A DNA stretch of 64,000 nucleotides, from contig OU015490.1 in the NCBI GenBank assembly GCA_907164885.2, positions 221,157,369 through 221,221,368 of the forward strand. The letters are read 5' to 3'. The position numbers were made by a program, and so were the translations under genes. The notes under the pieces were generated by a model, which had not been told where the DNA came from, ran no database searches, and saw only the letters and a list, made by a program, of their open reading frames with translations. Source of the DNA: Dolomedes plantarius (taxonomy: Eukaryota > Arthropoda > Arachnida > Araneae > Dolomedidae). Shown here one piece after another: positions 21,052 through 33,785 of the stretch (within the stretch, counting starts at the first letter, position 1; every line of letters starts with the position of its first letter).

Positions 21052-23609
21052 AAAATAATTTTTTCAATTTAAAATCACATTAAACGATTCTTTTTTTGGA
21101 ATTTCTTTGTAAAACCAGTTGTAATAATTAAATTCTCAATGTGTTTAATTTCCAAAATGTGTTTTTAATATGTTCCTAAAAAGGTATTATTAAAGTATTC
21201 CTATAAATAGTATTTACAAATATTTAAAAGCAGCAAAAAAATGCCTGTTAGTCAAAATGAAAAAACAAATTCGTAATTTTTTAATACTTCCCAAAAATTT
21301 TAGGAATTTTTCTTTGTTATTGATTGGGTATGCCATTCGTTATTTGTAAAGCATAATAGGCATTTTAAAAGCATTTTATGATTCAATGATTGCAGGAATT
21401 CAAAATCAACACATATACATAAAAACTTATGAAAAACGTCTATACGGGATATCGTTCATCGGGGCTGCATGTATGCATAGGACGTAAAGCACGTTTAATG
21501 AAATGAAAGCAATAATTATTTCAAATTAAGCATATTTCACCCTTTCTTGCAAAGGGTTTGCAAAACTTGTTTCAAAGAAAGAATGGTTGAAAACTCAACG
21601 TTAAATTTTTAATATATATTTTCAATACGCTCCCGAAAACGAATTAAATTCTTAAAAAGGATATTTACAAAAAATTTACAAATAGTTATAATGTTACCTA
21701 AGAATGCCTCTCTGTTAATTTTGAAGAATTTTTTTTCGTAATCTTAAAATAGTTTCTAAACGTTTAAGGAATCTCTCTTGTTTATTGATTGAATATCTCA
21801 TTTCGGTATTATTTTCACATAAGTTTTTACTTTTATATAACTATTTGGTTAAAAATATACAGGCGAACTTATAAAAACACTCTATTAAAATAATCCATCA
21901 CTGTAAAAATCCAATATAAAAGGATATAAATCACTTCAATTTTAAATTTAATTTTTAAGAAATTCTATACAACGAATAAATCTCATGAAAGGAAAATTTA
22001 GAAAAACATGCTATTATGTTTTTTTGAATTTATATAAAAATATAATATTTATTCCGCTTGTAAAGCACTTGAATTCACATTGCAAAAGAGTTATTACTAA
22101 TATCTTTCCTCAAAGGAATTTCCAGGAAATGCAAATAAAATAAGTATGAAGAGATAAATAGCACCACTTTTAATACGTTTAAAAAGGTATATTTTTGTAA
22201 ACAAATTTCCAACCATTATGCTTGAGTTTAAGCATTTAGCATATACTGTTTCAAAAATTCTTTTGGAATTAAATCGAGAGTAAAATCTCTAGAAGGAATT
22301 AAATTTCAGACAATGTTTTTCTCTTCCGAAATATTTTATTGATGCAATTGTTCATTCTGTAACCGATGCATAGGTCTTAAACTACTCAAATATCTTATTT
22401 TTTTACAGGTTTAGAGTGACAACAAAATGGGAGTCAGTGCAGAAAAGTGATAAAAAGATAAGAAACATGACCAAGGCGTTGTTGCATCTAATCTTTTTAT
22501 TATTACATTTTGTATTACATAAATCAAACAAAGAGTATTAATTATTTTAAACTTATTCCTTGCATTTAAAAAGTATAGTGCTTAGTATTACGTTGTGTAA
22601 TAAATCTCCTAACTAAAACAATACCCTAGATTCTGTGGCTAACAGAAATTCACAAATGATTACTCACAAAACAGGACAGACATAATTTTAACTGAGGGAA
22701 CAAACTAAAAATTTTATTCACTTCTTTTAACACAAGTTAATAAAATTTTATCACCTTACGTTAAGCAATTGATATTAGAGAAATTTTACCTCATTGTCTT
22801 AAATTCTTTATACATTCAACATACACATTTATATTAATATCACTCGTTCTACTTGTAAACATATTAACTAATAATATCCCTCATTATAAATTAAAAAATA
22901 TCACCTTGAACAACATAAAGAAAAAAAAAGGCCACTCAAAAAAAAATTGAGATTGACTAACAAGAAAATCTAAAAAAAAATATTAAATTAAATTATGCCA
23001 TGGCTAAAAAAAACTTATATTATCGGATAGCTTAAAAACCTCGAGACCACTTCCATGTTCAATCGTCTTGGTACATCGGGAGAGTCATAACTTAAGCGCC
23101 AGTGTCTTTGTTCAAAATTGTTCATCAGAGCTTTCTACCAAGTTTCCAGTAGGTACCGAAACAGGCAGCATGGATCAGAGAAACAGTTAGCGAGTCAGCG
23201 AGTCAGCAAGAAAAGTCCTCTTATTTTTGTGTGTGCAGTCTTTTTATAATCTTTTCTTAGTCCATTCCACGTGGCCACTTTTAATTACATCATCTGTGCT
23301 GTTATTGGCAGCACGCATGTCCAGGGCTTCTGATCCTCTCACATCCACTTTTGAAATGCGATAACCGAAATTTTTATACTGGTGTATAATTTGTTGATAC
23401 GATTATTTCTCCCCGGAAAGTGCAGTTACGTAACCTTCGAGCCATCTATGAATTTTAGGAGCCATTTTCAAAATGAATCTTTTATTTTTACATTCCAATC
23501 AAAGCAAAAAACAATAGTAGATGATTATTCTGAAGTTGTCAAATATTTATCTCAAAATCCAAACGCCAGAGTCAAATTACACAATCGTTTCTATAAAGTG
23601 CGAACGACC

Positions 23610-23615
<6 letters not shown>
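21052..23615. other. No recognisable gene
   Basis: About 2.5 kb of AT-rich DNA. 23040-23340 is slightly GC-richer, with AGCGAGTCAGCGAGTCAGC repeats near 23188. No frame could be assigned on either strand. Confidence 0.45.

Positions 23616-23671
<56 letters not shown>
23616..23671. repeat. (TA)n microsatellite
   Basis: About 55 bp of pure TA. The 97-codon frame ending in it is not supported. Confidence 0.95.
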
Positions 23672-23677
<6 letters not shown>

Positions 23678-24463
23678 AGTACGTGAGTTAGTTTTTGAGT
23701 CCACATTGAATGTATATTAAAGATAGAATTAAATTAAATTCCTATAAACATACGTTTCTATGTATTTTCATATAATTTCTGTTTTTTTGACTTACTATTT
23801 GTGATTAACTAGTCTAAACAAAATAGAAGAAGACCGACTATTTATGTGATGAATACGATGTCCCGATTTTGTAAATCGAAAACGTAATAGCTTAAAATCG
23901 GAAATTTGAAAAAAAACACTGACATGGTGATTTTTTCTTGTATAATTAAAATTATACTTATCTATTCCGGTTAGAAACTAAAACACCCTGAATTTGCCAT
24001 TAACAACGACACACTGCAAGTTTTATAAATTGAAAGTTAATATTAGAGCACTGAACTCTTTTATTTCACTTATATTTTCTCTATTTTTCTAAAAGAACGT
24101 ATAAAACTTTAAAGATAGGGCAATATTTTTTAACTTCCAGCAGATTACGCCAACCCAACTGAATGTTTTTTCACGTATTTTTTATTCACTAAGGGGATGT
24201 TTGACATTACAAGGTATTTATGAAATGTGTACCTTATAGTTATGAAACTTTGCATAGATGTTCATTAAAATATAACTATATTAAACACCTTTTAAAATTT
24301 TATCCGTATTTTTTCTATAATTTAAAAATTGAAATTAAATTATTTAAATGATCCTTGCGATACAATTTTAAACTTTTCCCTTTAATTTTACCTTTATATT
24401 GCTTATAAACACGTTCTGAACAGAGTTATGTATAATTTTGTGATTTCGATGAAGTGTTAATTT
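23672..24463. other. No recognisable gene
   Basis: AT-rich left flank of the next element. Nothing assignable was seen. Confidence 0.45.
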
Positions 24464-24467
24464 TTAA

Positions 24468-25467
24468 CCCGCGAGCACTCGCGCCTAATTTCGAATACGC
24501 GCCGGGTATCTCATACCCTGGTTCAGTTCTGCTATTTAAATATCAATTAATATTCTTTATATGCAAACCTTACGTAATTAAAGAACATAAAATAATAAAT
24601 TAAAGATTTTTACTGAATTTTAATAATACTTACATTTTTTATAGACAATTTTTACAAACTACATACTGATGTTCAACACAGAGACTTTTTCACATTTTTG
24701 GCACAAAAACTTTGTTTTTCTGACCTTATTACTAGGGCAAATTTAACGTCGTTTATATTTTATCTTGAGTTTTTTTGCAGGTGGTGCACTATTAGTGATT
24801 TCAAGTTCCATTGAAGTGCTTGAATAAGTTATTTTTGTTTGAGGCACCGTCATATTTAGCATGTTGCTATCGAACAGAACATTCCATGTATCTACAGGAG
24901 ATTCAACATCTCTTGAATAATGTGTATTACCTGGAAGATTGCTAATTACGTTCCTTGAAGGCTTCCTTACATTTTGCCGGTATTTTTTATTCAGCCATTT
25001 TGTAATTTTATCTTTACCAATATAAAATTCGGCTGTTGACAAGGAACTTTTATCTTTGGTTTCTGTCTCGATTTCAGTAGAAGATTCGTGGTTGCTACAG
25101 TATTCTCAATCTTCAGAGGCATCATTATCTTCGAATAAAGGTTCATCATCACTAGAAACAGTCTCTAAACGGTGTCGCAAGTGTTTCATTTCCTCGTCGT
25201 AATTCAAAAAGTGCGCCATGATACACTAAACTGACAGAAAAAAGGAAAGATCTGACTGACGCGAGGACTCGCACGGGTATGACATACCCCCCAAAATATT
25301 TTTCTCAAAATCTATTTTTTAAGAAGAACTAGTTTTTACCCCTCTGAAAGAATGTGACCTTGAATTCAGCTACACGAAATTTCGGCCTAATCCGATAAGA
25401 AGAAGATAACAAAAACATTGAATGAAAATGGATTGGGTATGTCATACCCGGTGCGAGTTCTCGCGGG
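24468..25467 (-). mobile_element. Internally deleted piggyBac element with TIRs and TTAA duplication
   Basis: Exactly 1000 bp between TTAA sites at 24464-24467 and 25468-25471. The ends read CCCGCGAGCACTCGCGCC on the left and, inverted, CCCGCGAGAACTCGCACC on the right. Each is followed by a GGGTAT..ATACCC palindrome. A third copy of the subterminal motif (GCGAGGACTCGCACGGGTAT) lies inside near 25260. The interior retains only the two ends of a transposase gene. Confidence 0.85.
24650..25219 (-). pseudogene. piggyBac transposase remnant: acidic N-terminus joined to C-terminal fragment
   Basis: An ATG at 25219 opens a frame with the acidic start usual for piggyBac (SSDDEPLFEDNDASED), an in-frame TGA at codon 38, then FYIGKDKITKW, a conserved N-terminal piggyBac motif. 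The frame stops at 24743, and in the same phase it continues with CPSNK..FLCQKCEK, the beginning of the Cys-rich C-terminal domain. The catalytic core is missing, so this copy could only move in trans. The 1000-bp size and good ends suggest it behaved as a MITE. Confidence 0.75.
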
Positions 25468-25471
25468 TTAA

Positions 25472-26490
25472 GAAATATTTTTATGCTTGTACTCTGAATT
25501 TTAGTGAAATTTTTGTACTTTTCTACACTTAAGTTAAAATTTTGTAATCTAAATGATCTCTAAAACGGATAACTTTTTTTGTTGCATTTCAGATGTCTCT
25601 AGTATAAATTTCATAAAATTTCGTCAAAAAACTATGAAGCAAGGAGGATTTCAAATACTTGCAAATCGAGAAAGCGTTCATTTTGAAAAAAAATTCTTTT
25701 AATAAATCGCATTTAACTTTAACACGCGAAGCGTATTAAGTGTGCAATTCCTCTGATAAAAATAATAACGTTGGACACACCGACAGAATAAATTGATTGA
25801 AATATATTTGCTTGCAATTTTCAAAGAAATCCTCTTTGCGTCACACTAACCAGCGAAATACCAGTTCTTAAAGAATACAACAGAACTTCCAGATTAGCCT
25901 GAAGTGTCTTCGAAACCTGAAGGCTTAACAAAGTAACCCAGCGTTATATCAATTCCCAGTCAGTCGTATATCTACTTTGTTTAGAAACTCTGTTCAAGCG
26001 TAAATAAAGTTTAAGCTCTCCCCAGTGGAATCTAACGTGTTATCTCCCTGCGTAAACTTACTTATATGTACTTTTAATTATTTTTCTAAGAATTTTGCTT
26101 GAGAAGTCATTTAAAACTCGCAGTTCATTTGATGTTAAAGAAGTTTAATTACATGTCAGTATGTACGTAGATAAATGAGGTAATCTTTTTAGCATGAGTT
26201 TATATGCATTATTAATTATAAAACCATTGAAATTCTAAAATTAAGAAAAGAGAATTGAAGGTAATTAATAAAGGATTGTTGTTTGAAGATTTTATTTTAA
26301 ATCTTTATTTTTTCATTTCGGTTTGTTTCAACTGATAACATTTTAATCGTATTTTTTATTGGTTTATGCTCATGGTCAGTTTATTTTTTGTCTATGTACT
26401 AAACAACGATTTTTTGCAGTAAGATGTCTGTTTTGTGGTGTATCCGTGTATCGCAAATAACGTTATAAAACAAGTAAAAAAAAAATTATG
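25472..26490. other. No recognisable gene
   Basis: AT-rich spacer between the piggyBac element and the tandem OTU-bearing units. Confidence 0.45.
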
Positions 26491-27910
26491 TGGTCGGGGG
26501 ATCCCCGTAAGGAACGAAGTTCCTTATGTTATTTTTTCAACTCTAAACGTGATTTAATAGGAAGATTTTTATTGATTATATTAGTGTATTTTTGAAATAA
26601 GAAAAACGAACAATTTCTCTTTTTGTATTATTATTACAATAATGAAAGTGCATGCATATATTTTGATTGTATGTTCTGGAAAATATGAATAAACAATCTA
26701 AATCTCCGTATTCAAATTCACTACTTAGAATACTTCTTGCACTAATTAGATATTGACAAACATTTAAGTAGGATGAATTATAAAGTTGCTGTCGAAGGAC
26801 TCATTCAGATATTTGAAGATGTAAAATTCTTATGAGAGATGAAAAAGGCAGTTACCGTCGACAGCAATGTCTATTTCATGATGTAATGGGACGTTCGGCA
26901 TTGAACATTCATCATGTTCCTCATATGGGGCTTCAAATGATTGAAAACTTGGACTTTTTATTTGCTGACCTTCAATATTTATTGGTTGTTGAATTTGAAA
27001 CTGACTATAGATTAATTCTTCACAGTTTGTATTATAGCGATGATTAGTTTCTTTATTATTTTCCATTAATACCGTCAGTAATGAATCTTCTTCCGATGAT
27101 AGAACTGAGTGAAGTTCAGCACATTGCCTTTTTTAATTTCAATTAATCTCTATATCTTTTAGCAAGTTCAGCATTTTTTTTCTAAAAAATTAATATAATT
27201 TTTTATTGTTATTAAGGTTGTTTTGACAATACTGAGCATATAAAAAAATATAATTTTTTTAATTAAAATTAAATATTTTAATATATAAATTAATTATTTT
27301 ATTAAAATTAAAACTTTTAATATATAAATTAATTAATTTGATTTAGATGTTACCTAGCATAATTTTTAATTAGATTAATTTTATTATTTAATCACCAACA
27401 AAAATAAAATAATGACTCAATATAAATCCCGTGTAAATTAAATCAATAAAAAGCAAAAAGTAAGTTTAAATAATATTTACACGTGTTTAGAATTGAGGTT
27501 ATACAGCTGACCGCGTACAAGGCTTGCTGCTCGAATATCTATACTCGCATGAACACACACACATACGATCGCAGTTTCTGTTTCTCGACATTCCATTATA
27601 AAATTGCAATAATGACATAATATAAATCCCGTGCGGATTAATACAATAACAAACAAAATAACGAGTGACCAAACACAAGAATACCAATAACCCAATAAAC
27701 CTGACAGCAACGCTGTGTACCGAACTAGGGAACTGTCACACTCCAGACTAAGCCTAAAGCACCACGCCATCCCTATGAAGCAAAAGCCACTAAAAAAGAG
27801 AAAGAAAGGGAAAGGTCGCCTGGAGGGGGCATAGCGCTTTTTCGTTACGTGACGATTTCTGGTAGTTCACTCTACTGTAAGCCGCTTAAAAAAAAATTTT
27901 CCAAAAAATT
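26491..27910 (-). mobile_element. OTU-bearing tandem unit 1 (Helitron/Helentron-like candidate)
   Basis: First of two head-to-tail units with a period of 1421 bp. Its low-coordinate end begins TGGTCGGGGGATCCCCG, followed by the hairpin AAGGAACGAAGTTCCTT. Its other end is TCTACTGTAAGCCG and an AT tract. Read on the minus strand, the coding direction, the hairpin lies close to the 3' terminus, as in Helitron-type elements. The terminal CTRR of canonical Helitrons was not found, so the class is tentative. Confidence 0.5.
26830..27066 (-). pseudogene. OTU cysteine protease N-terminal fragment (unit 1)
   Basis: A 78-codon frame ends IDIAVDGNCLFHLS and stop. DGNCLF is the signature that opens OTU (ovarian tumour) protease domains, with the catalytic Asp and Cys. 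The frame terminates at once afterwards, so the His-containing remainder is missing. The frame extends upstream without a stop (SEEDSLLTVL) toward a Lys/Arg-rich KNAELAKRYRD segment in another phase. OTU domains are known in Helentron-type proteins, which is why that class is proposed; an unrelated multidomain element is the alternative. Confidence 0.55.
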
Positions 27911-29364
27911 GGGTGGTCGGGGGACCCCGTCAGGAACGAAGTTCTTTACGTTATTTTTCAACTCTAAACGTAATTTAATATGTAGAATTTTATTGATTAT
28001 ATTAGTGTATTTTTAAAATAACAAAAACGAACAACTTCTTGTTTTGTATTATTATTAAAATAATGAAAGTGCATGCACATATTTTGATTGTATGTTCTGG
28101 AAAATATGAATAAACAATCTAAATCTCCGTATTCAAATTCACTACTTAGAATACTTCTTGCACTAATTAGATATTGACAAACATTTAAGTAGGATGAATT
28201 ATAAAGTTGCTGTCGAAGGACTCATTCGGATATTTGAAGATGTAAAATTCTTATGAGAGATGAAAAAGGCAGTTACCGTCGACAGCAATGTCTATTTCAT
28301 GATGTAATGGGACGTTCGGCATTGAACATTCATCATGTTCCTCATATGGGGCTTCAAATGATGGAAAACTTGGACTTTTTATTTGCTGACCTTCAATATT
28401 TATTGGTTGTTGAATTTGAAACTGACTATAGATTAATTCTTCACAGTTTGTATCATAGCGATTATTAGTTTCTTTATTATTTTCCATTAATACCGTCGGT
28501 AATGAATCTTCTTTCTATGATAGAACTCAGTCAAGTTCAGCACATAGCTTTTTTTTAATTTCAATTAATGTCTATATCTTTTAACACATTCAGCATTTTT
28601 TTTCTAAAAAATTAGTAAAAAATAATATAATTTTTTATTGTTACTAAGGTTGTTCTGCAATATCCAGCAAGTCGAAAAATATATATTATTTTTAAAATTA
28701 AAATATATATTGTTATTAAAAAATATATATTGTTATTAAAATATATATTGTTATTAAAATTAAAAATTTTAATATATAAATTAATTATTTTGATTTAGAT
28801 GTTACCTGGCACAATTTTTAATTGGATTAATTTTATTATTTAATCACTAACAAAAATAAAATAATGATACAATATAAATCCCGTGGGAAGTAAAATAATA
28901 ACAAACAAAAAATAAGCTTAATCTTTACACGTGTTTAGAATTGAGGTTATACAGCTGCCCGCACACAATGCTTGCTGCTCGATTCTCGATACTCGCATGA
29001 ACACACACACATACAACAGCAGTTTCTGTTTCTCGACTTTCTATTATAAAATTGCAATAACGGCACAATATAAATCCCGTGTGAATTAAAACAATATGAA
29101 ACAAAATAACCAGTGACCAAACACAAGAATACCAGGCAATCCCCGAATTAACCTGACAGCATCGCCCAGGCCCGAACTCGGGAACTGTTACACTCCAGAC
29201 CAAGCCTGTAGCATCACGCCATCCTGATGATGCAAAAGCCACTAAAAAAGAGAAAGAGAGGGAAAAGTCGCCTGGAGGGGGCATAACGCTTTTTCGTTAC
29301 GTGACGTTTTCTGCCAGTTCACTCTACTGTAAGCCGAGTAAAAGAACTTCTTTCCAAAAATTGT
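27911..29364 (-). mobile_element. OTU-bearing tandem unit 2
   Basis: Second unit, directly following unit 1 in the same orientation. It starts GGTGGTCGGGGGACCCCG with a slightly decayed hairpin and ends at about 29364 with TTTCCAAAAATTG. It differs from unit 1 by scattered substitutions and by extra ATATATTGTTATTAAAA repeats at about 28700-28760. Confidence 0.5.
28251..28487 (-). pseudogene. OTU cysteine protease N-terminal fragment (unit 2)
   Basis: Same 78-codon frame as in unit 1 with three residue differences. It ends with the same VDGNCLFHLS and stop. Both copies carry the same truncation, so it predates the duplication or is a feature of the family. Confidence 0.55.
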
Positions 29365-30224
29365 CCTAGAAAATGTAAACATGGATTTATAACAAAATAT
29401 TTCAATATTTTTTTCTAGAGTAAACAATAAATTCAATACTTTTTTCTAGATGAAACAATAAAATTTACAAAATGAAATCCAAGAACAAAAATATTAATGA
29501 CTTTCCAAATCCCATAAAATTGTCTTTTGAAATTGCTGAATTATTCTTCTATTGCTGAAACAAAAAAGTCTTTTTCAGATCATCTGCGATATCCGATTTT
29601 CCATGCATCAAACCAGCAAGTACAATTGGGGTTTGTGCATTATTAGACGAACCAAACCGTAGTAATTTGTTTCTGTGTTAAATTTCCCGGTTAATGGAAT
29701 ATCATGTTTTTCAGCTTTCCCGCTTAAAGGAATAATTTTTAGCCATGACGATATCGATCTTATGCTATCTCCCACAGTTTTAGAATTGAGAAGAAATCCT
29801 TTTTAGAATTTATTTCTGTAAAGTACAATAATGACTGAGCAGTAACTGAATGTCTTTCAAAGCAATTTTGTCACTTCGCAGAAAGTGTGAAATCGCAGGA
29901 AATAGCGATTTCTTGGATTTGAAGGGCCATTCAGTGTTGTTGTTTTCTTTTGCTCCCCCCCGTATTGCTCGGGCGGTCAGCCTACTTTTCCCTATTCAGA
30001 GAATGAACAATAAGCTTCACCTCCAGATGAGAGCTAGAGAGTGTGCGGGGGGGGGGGGGTCGAAGTAAATGTGAAACATCAACAGGTCCTTATATTGAAG
30101 GAGACGGAATTACCATTCGGACGGGGGTACATTTTCTACCGCGATTAGTTCGACATTCCGCTCTCGTGAAATCAGTGTCTCTTCGCTTTCGTGAAATTAG
30201 TCATCTCTCTTGTGCTTTACTACA
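29365..30224. other. No recognisable gene
   Basis: Contains C/G homopolymer runs (C7 near 29955, G10 near 30049). Terminal repeats for the downstream pogo-like gene were not found here. Confidence 0.4.
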
Positions 30225-31556
30225 ATGTTTTCGAGACGAAAATATCTTACTTTTAAAAAAAGTAAAAGTTATTGAGTTTGCGAAAGTAAATAAGTATACG
30301 CAATTAGAACTTTCAAAAAATTTTGAGATATTCCAAGCTCAAGTTTCGAAATTGTTTAAAAATAAAGAAAAAAGTTTGAACGACTGGAAATGCAACAATA
30401 ATCTTAAAACGAAAACGTACTGGAAAAGAGTCTGAAGTCGAAGATTCTCTTCTTCAGTGGTTTGCTGAAAAACGAGCTTGTAATGTTCTTACTAGAGGAT
30501 TATTATTGAATCAGAAAGCTGAAGATTTATCACAACAGTTAAATATAACTGATTTTAAAGCTATAAATGGTTGGTTGTGCAGATGGAAAGAAAGAAACCA
30601 AATTTCTTTCAAAAAAATGCATGGTGAAGCAAGTGATGCTGATGAAACCGCTGACAGCTGTTGGAAAAATGTAGTACTACCTGCTTTATTACAAGACTAC
30701 AGTTCTTCTTGTATCTATAACTGTGAAGAATCGTCGCTTTATTATATAGCAATGCCTGATGGGACTTTGTGCTTAAAAGACAAAACAGTTGTTGGAGGAA
30801 ATATCCCGAAAGACAGACTGACAGTTTTATGGTGGAGTAATGCTGAAGGCAGTCATAAAATGCCTCTTTTTGCAATCGGGAAATGAAGTCGACGTAAGAC
30901 TAGAAAATATAGCACTTCATTTTTGCTTCCGAATACTAGAGCTATTTTACAGCCAATGGACCAGAATTATATCACTTTTTAAGAGGAATTATAGAAAATA
31001 AGTCGTTAAAAAGATCATAGCGTGCGTAGACGATACTAGTGGATTTTCTATTAATAGTTCAACTAGTAAAATTATTAGAAACATTTCATTTCTTACTGCT
31101 GTTCATATGATAAACAAATCATGGATTAGTGTTTCCCCTGAAGCAATAAAAAATTCTTTCGTAAAATTTAAATTTTCAACAGACGTAACAAAGGATGAAT
31201 TAAATGATGAATAAATACCAAACTCAAATGATTTACCACCAGAAGGAATGACAGAAGAATTTTTTTCCAATTTTGTAAATTTCGACAATGACTTGGAAGA
31301 ATGTGGTGAAACTTCAGACCCTCAACTTGATCAAAGCGAAGTCGATGAAGATAAATTTGATGAAGAATGTACATTTAAAAAGGTTTCCTCACATGTTGAA
31401 GTTAATCACGCACCTGATGTTATAAGACGTTTGTTGTAAACGAAGCCAAATGCAGACCTTAATTTATTTCATAAACTAGAAAATCAAATAACAGATTTGC
31501 TGCATTCAAAGAATAGTAAACAGTCTAAAATATCCGACTTCTTTAGCAACAAATAA
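30225..31556 (+). pseudogene. pogo/Tigger-type transposase pseudogene with PIP box
   Basis: The gene starts at ATG 30225 with RRKYLTFKK, the start of the pogo-type N-terminal helix-turn-helix. A one-base slip in an A-run then leads to KVKVIEFAKVNKYTQLELSK. A second shift near 30405 enters a CENP-B-type DNA-binding region (EDSLLQWFAEKRA .. QLNITDFKAINGWL). The DDE core begins IYNCEESSLYYIAMPDGTL, where the usual catalytic NADE is NCEE. An internal deletion after AIGK joins directly to LLPNTRAILQPMDQ, the third catalytic region. An acidic tail follows, with a stop at 31437-31439, and the frame then resumes to KQSKISDFFSNK and stop at 31556. It is inactive but recognisable over its whole length. 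Confidence 0.85.
31521..31544 (+). other. PIP-box-like PCNA-binding motif at the pogo C-terminus
   Basis: Codes for QSKISDFF, matching the Q-x-x-I/L/M-x-x-F-F consensus of PCNA-interacting proteins. It lies four codons from the end of the pogo-like frame, where pogo transposases are known to carry such a motif. Confidence 0.7.
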
Positions 31557-31927
31557 GTAAGTAACATTGTGATTATTTTAAAAAATTAAGGGAAATATTT
31601 ATATTCTACATTAAAATTAGCCCATTTTTTCCTGAAATTTCTAAATTTTAATGTGTTTAAAGTGTTTCTTAATTTTAATTAATAGATTGTTTGTAGATTA
31701 TAATACAATGGTTATCAAAAATTAAGGAAAAGACAAAAATAGCGATCACTCAAACAGTTACGCGTAGAATTTAATGAAACTTATACACATTATACAACAC
31801 ATAGAAGGTATAAAATAGCCTAAAAAGAAATCGCCAGACAATTATGGTGTTATAGAAACTAGCATATGTATACAATGAGCAAATCGCATGTGTCAGTTTG
31901 GTATAGGAAAAGTACCTTTAATATGGC

Positions 31928-32769
31928 TTATGATCCCCCCCCCCGAGAAACAATACAGCACATACAGCGATGTGTGAAGCTGTCAATTATGCGGTCTATG
32001 AGTTCGATAGGAAGTGAGAGCCATTGCTCTTGCAAAGCTGTTGAAAGCATGGCTAGGGTCCTGGGAGGAGGATTGAGAGCAGCTATACGTCGTCCTAAAC
32101 CATCCCAAACATGCTCGATAGGATTCAGGTCCGGTGATCGAGCTGGCCAATCCATGCGCTGAATTGTTTCCTGCTCAACATAAGCATCCACGATGCGAGA
32201 ACTGTGCGGTCTCGCGTTATCGTCCTGTAGCACGAAAGCATCACCTATTGCCCCTCGCATAAAGGCGCACATAAGCATCAAGCATGTCATCTCTATAGGT
32301 GCAAGCATTCACATTTCCACTCGGTAAAGCATGGAGGTCTGTTCGTCCACCCAAAGAGATACCACCCCAAACACAGACACTGCCTAATCCGTATGCATCT
32401 CTTTCGCGGGTGTGTGATGGAAGTAAACGAGTTCCAGGTTCTCTCCAAATCAAAATACGCCTACTATCGCTTTAGAGTTAAAACTTGGACTCATCCGTAA
32501 AGTGAACAGACCTCCATTGATCACTCTTGGACATTTTGACGTGCCTACTGCAAACGTTCCCGCCTATGGCGTGACATGAGCGGGACGCAAATGGCTGGTC
32601 GCCTAGCAAAAAGACCACCTACGTGAAGACTTTTACGCACGGTTGACGTTGATACAAACTTCCAGAGCTTGCAGCGAGGGAGGATCGGCAGAAGGATCTT
32701 GCAGACAGAGTTGCGGTTCAAATTTCTTCGTGCGCATAAATAGAAATATCTGTCATCGGCACTTGTCAC
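31928..32769 (-). pseudogene. Tc1-like transposase pseudogene (DDE with SPDLNPIEHVWD)
   Basis: Three minus-strand frames follow in order. 32769-32545 is an N-terminal DNA-binding part with [14 protein letters not shown] and [16 protein letters not shown] middle segment near 32490 has FTDESKF (first Asp), then stops, then IWREPGTRLLPSHTRERDAY and VWGGISLGGRTDL. 32308-31928 has FVLQDDNARPHSS (second Asp) and PARSPDLNPIEHVWDGLGRR (third acidic residue Glu). The frames are offset by one or two bases and in-frame stops are present. Gene order and motifs are those of Tc1-type elements. The right end abuts a long (TA)n array; intact terminal repeats were not identified. Confidence 0.85.
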
Positions 32770-32801
32770 AGCGTATGCTCGTCTTTGGCTGAACGTGCTG
32801 A

Positions 32802-33529
<728 letters not shown>

Positions 33530-33569
33530 GACACACACACACACACGCACACACACACACACGCACACG

Positions 33570-33616
<47 letters not shown>

Positions 33617-33617
33617 T

Positions 33618-33664
<47 letters not shown>

Positions 33665-33665
33665 A
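33530..33665. repeat. (CA)n(TA)n(TG)n compound microsatellite
   Basis: CA repeats, then TA with a TTTATTTG interruption, then TG repeats. The order makes the tract self-complementary. Confidence 0.95.
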
Positions 33666-33785
33666 ATGCTTAAATATGGGGGGGGGCGATCGCGTAAACT
33701 TAAAACGGGGTTTTTGTATAGGACGAAATAAGAATGATCAATTTCAGACAGGGAAATCTCAAATAATGTGTTTAAAAGCATCGCG

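Noticed and set aside
22636..23345. Possible solo LTR starting TGTGGCTAAC, similar to the first bases of the Gypsy LTR
   Set aside because: The similarity is limited to about ten bases, and no matching end or target duplication was found.
27477..27770. 97-codon minus-strand frame, and the 119-codon frame at 28925-29284 in the second unit
   Set aside because: Shared only because the two units are duplicates. The frames differ by shifts between the units and show no motif, so no constraint is visible.
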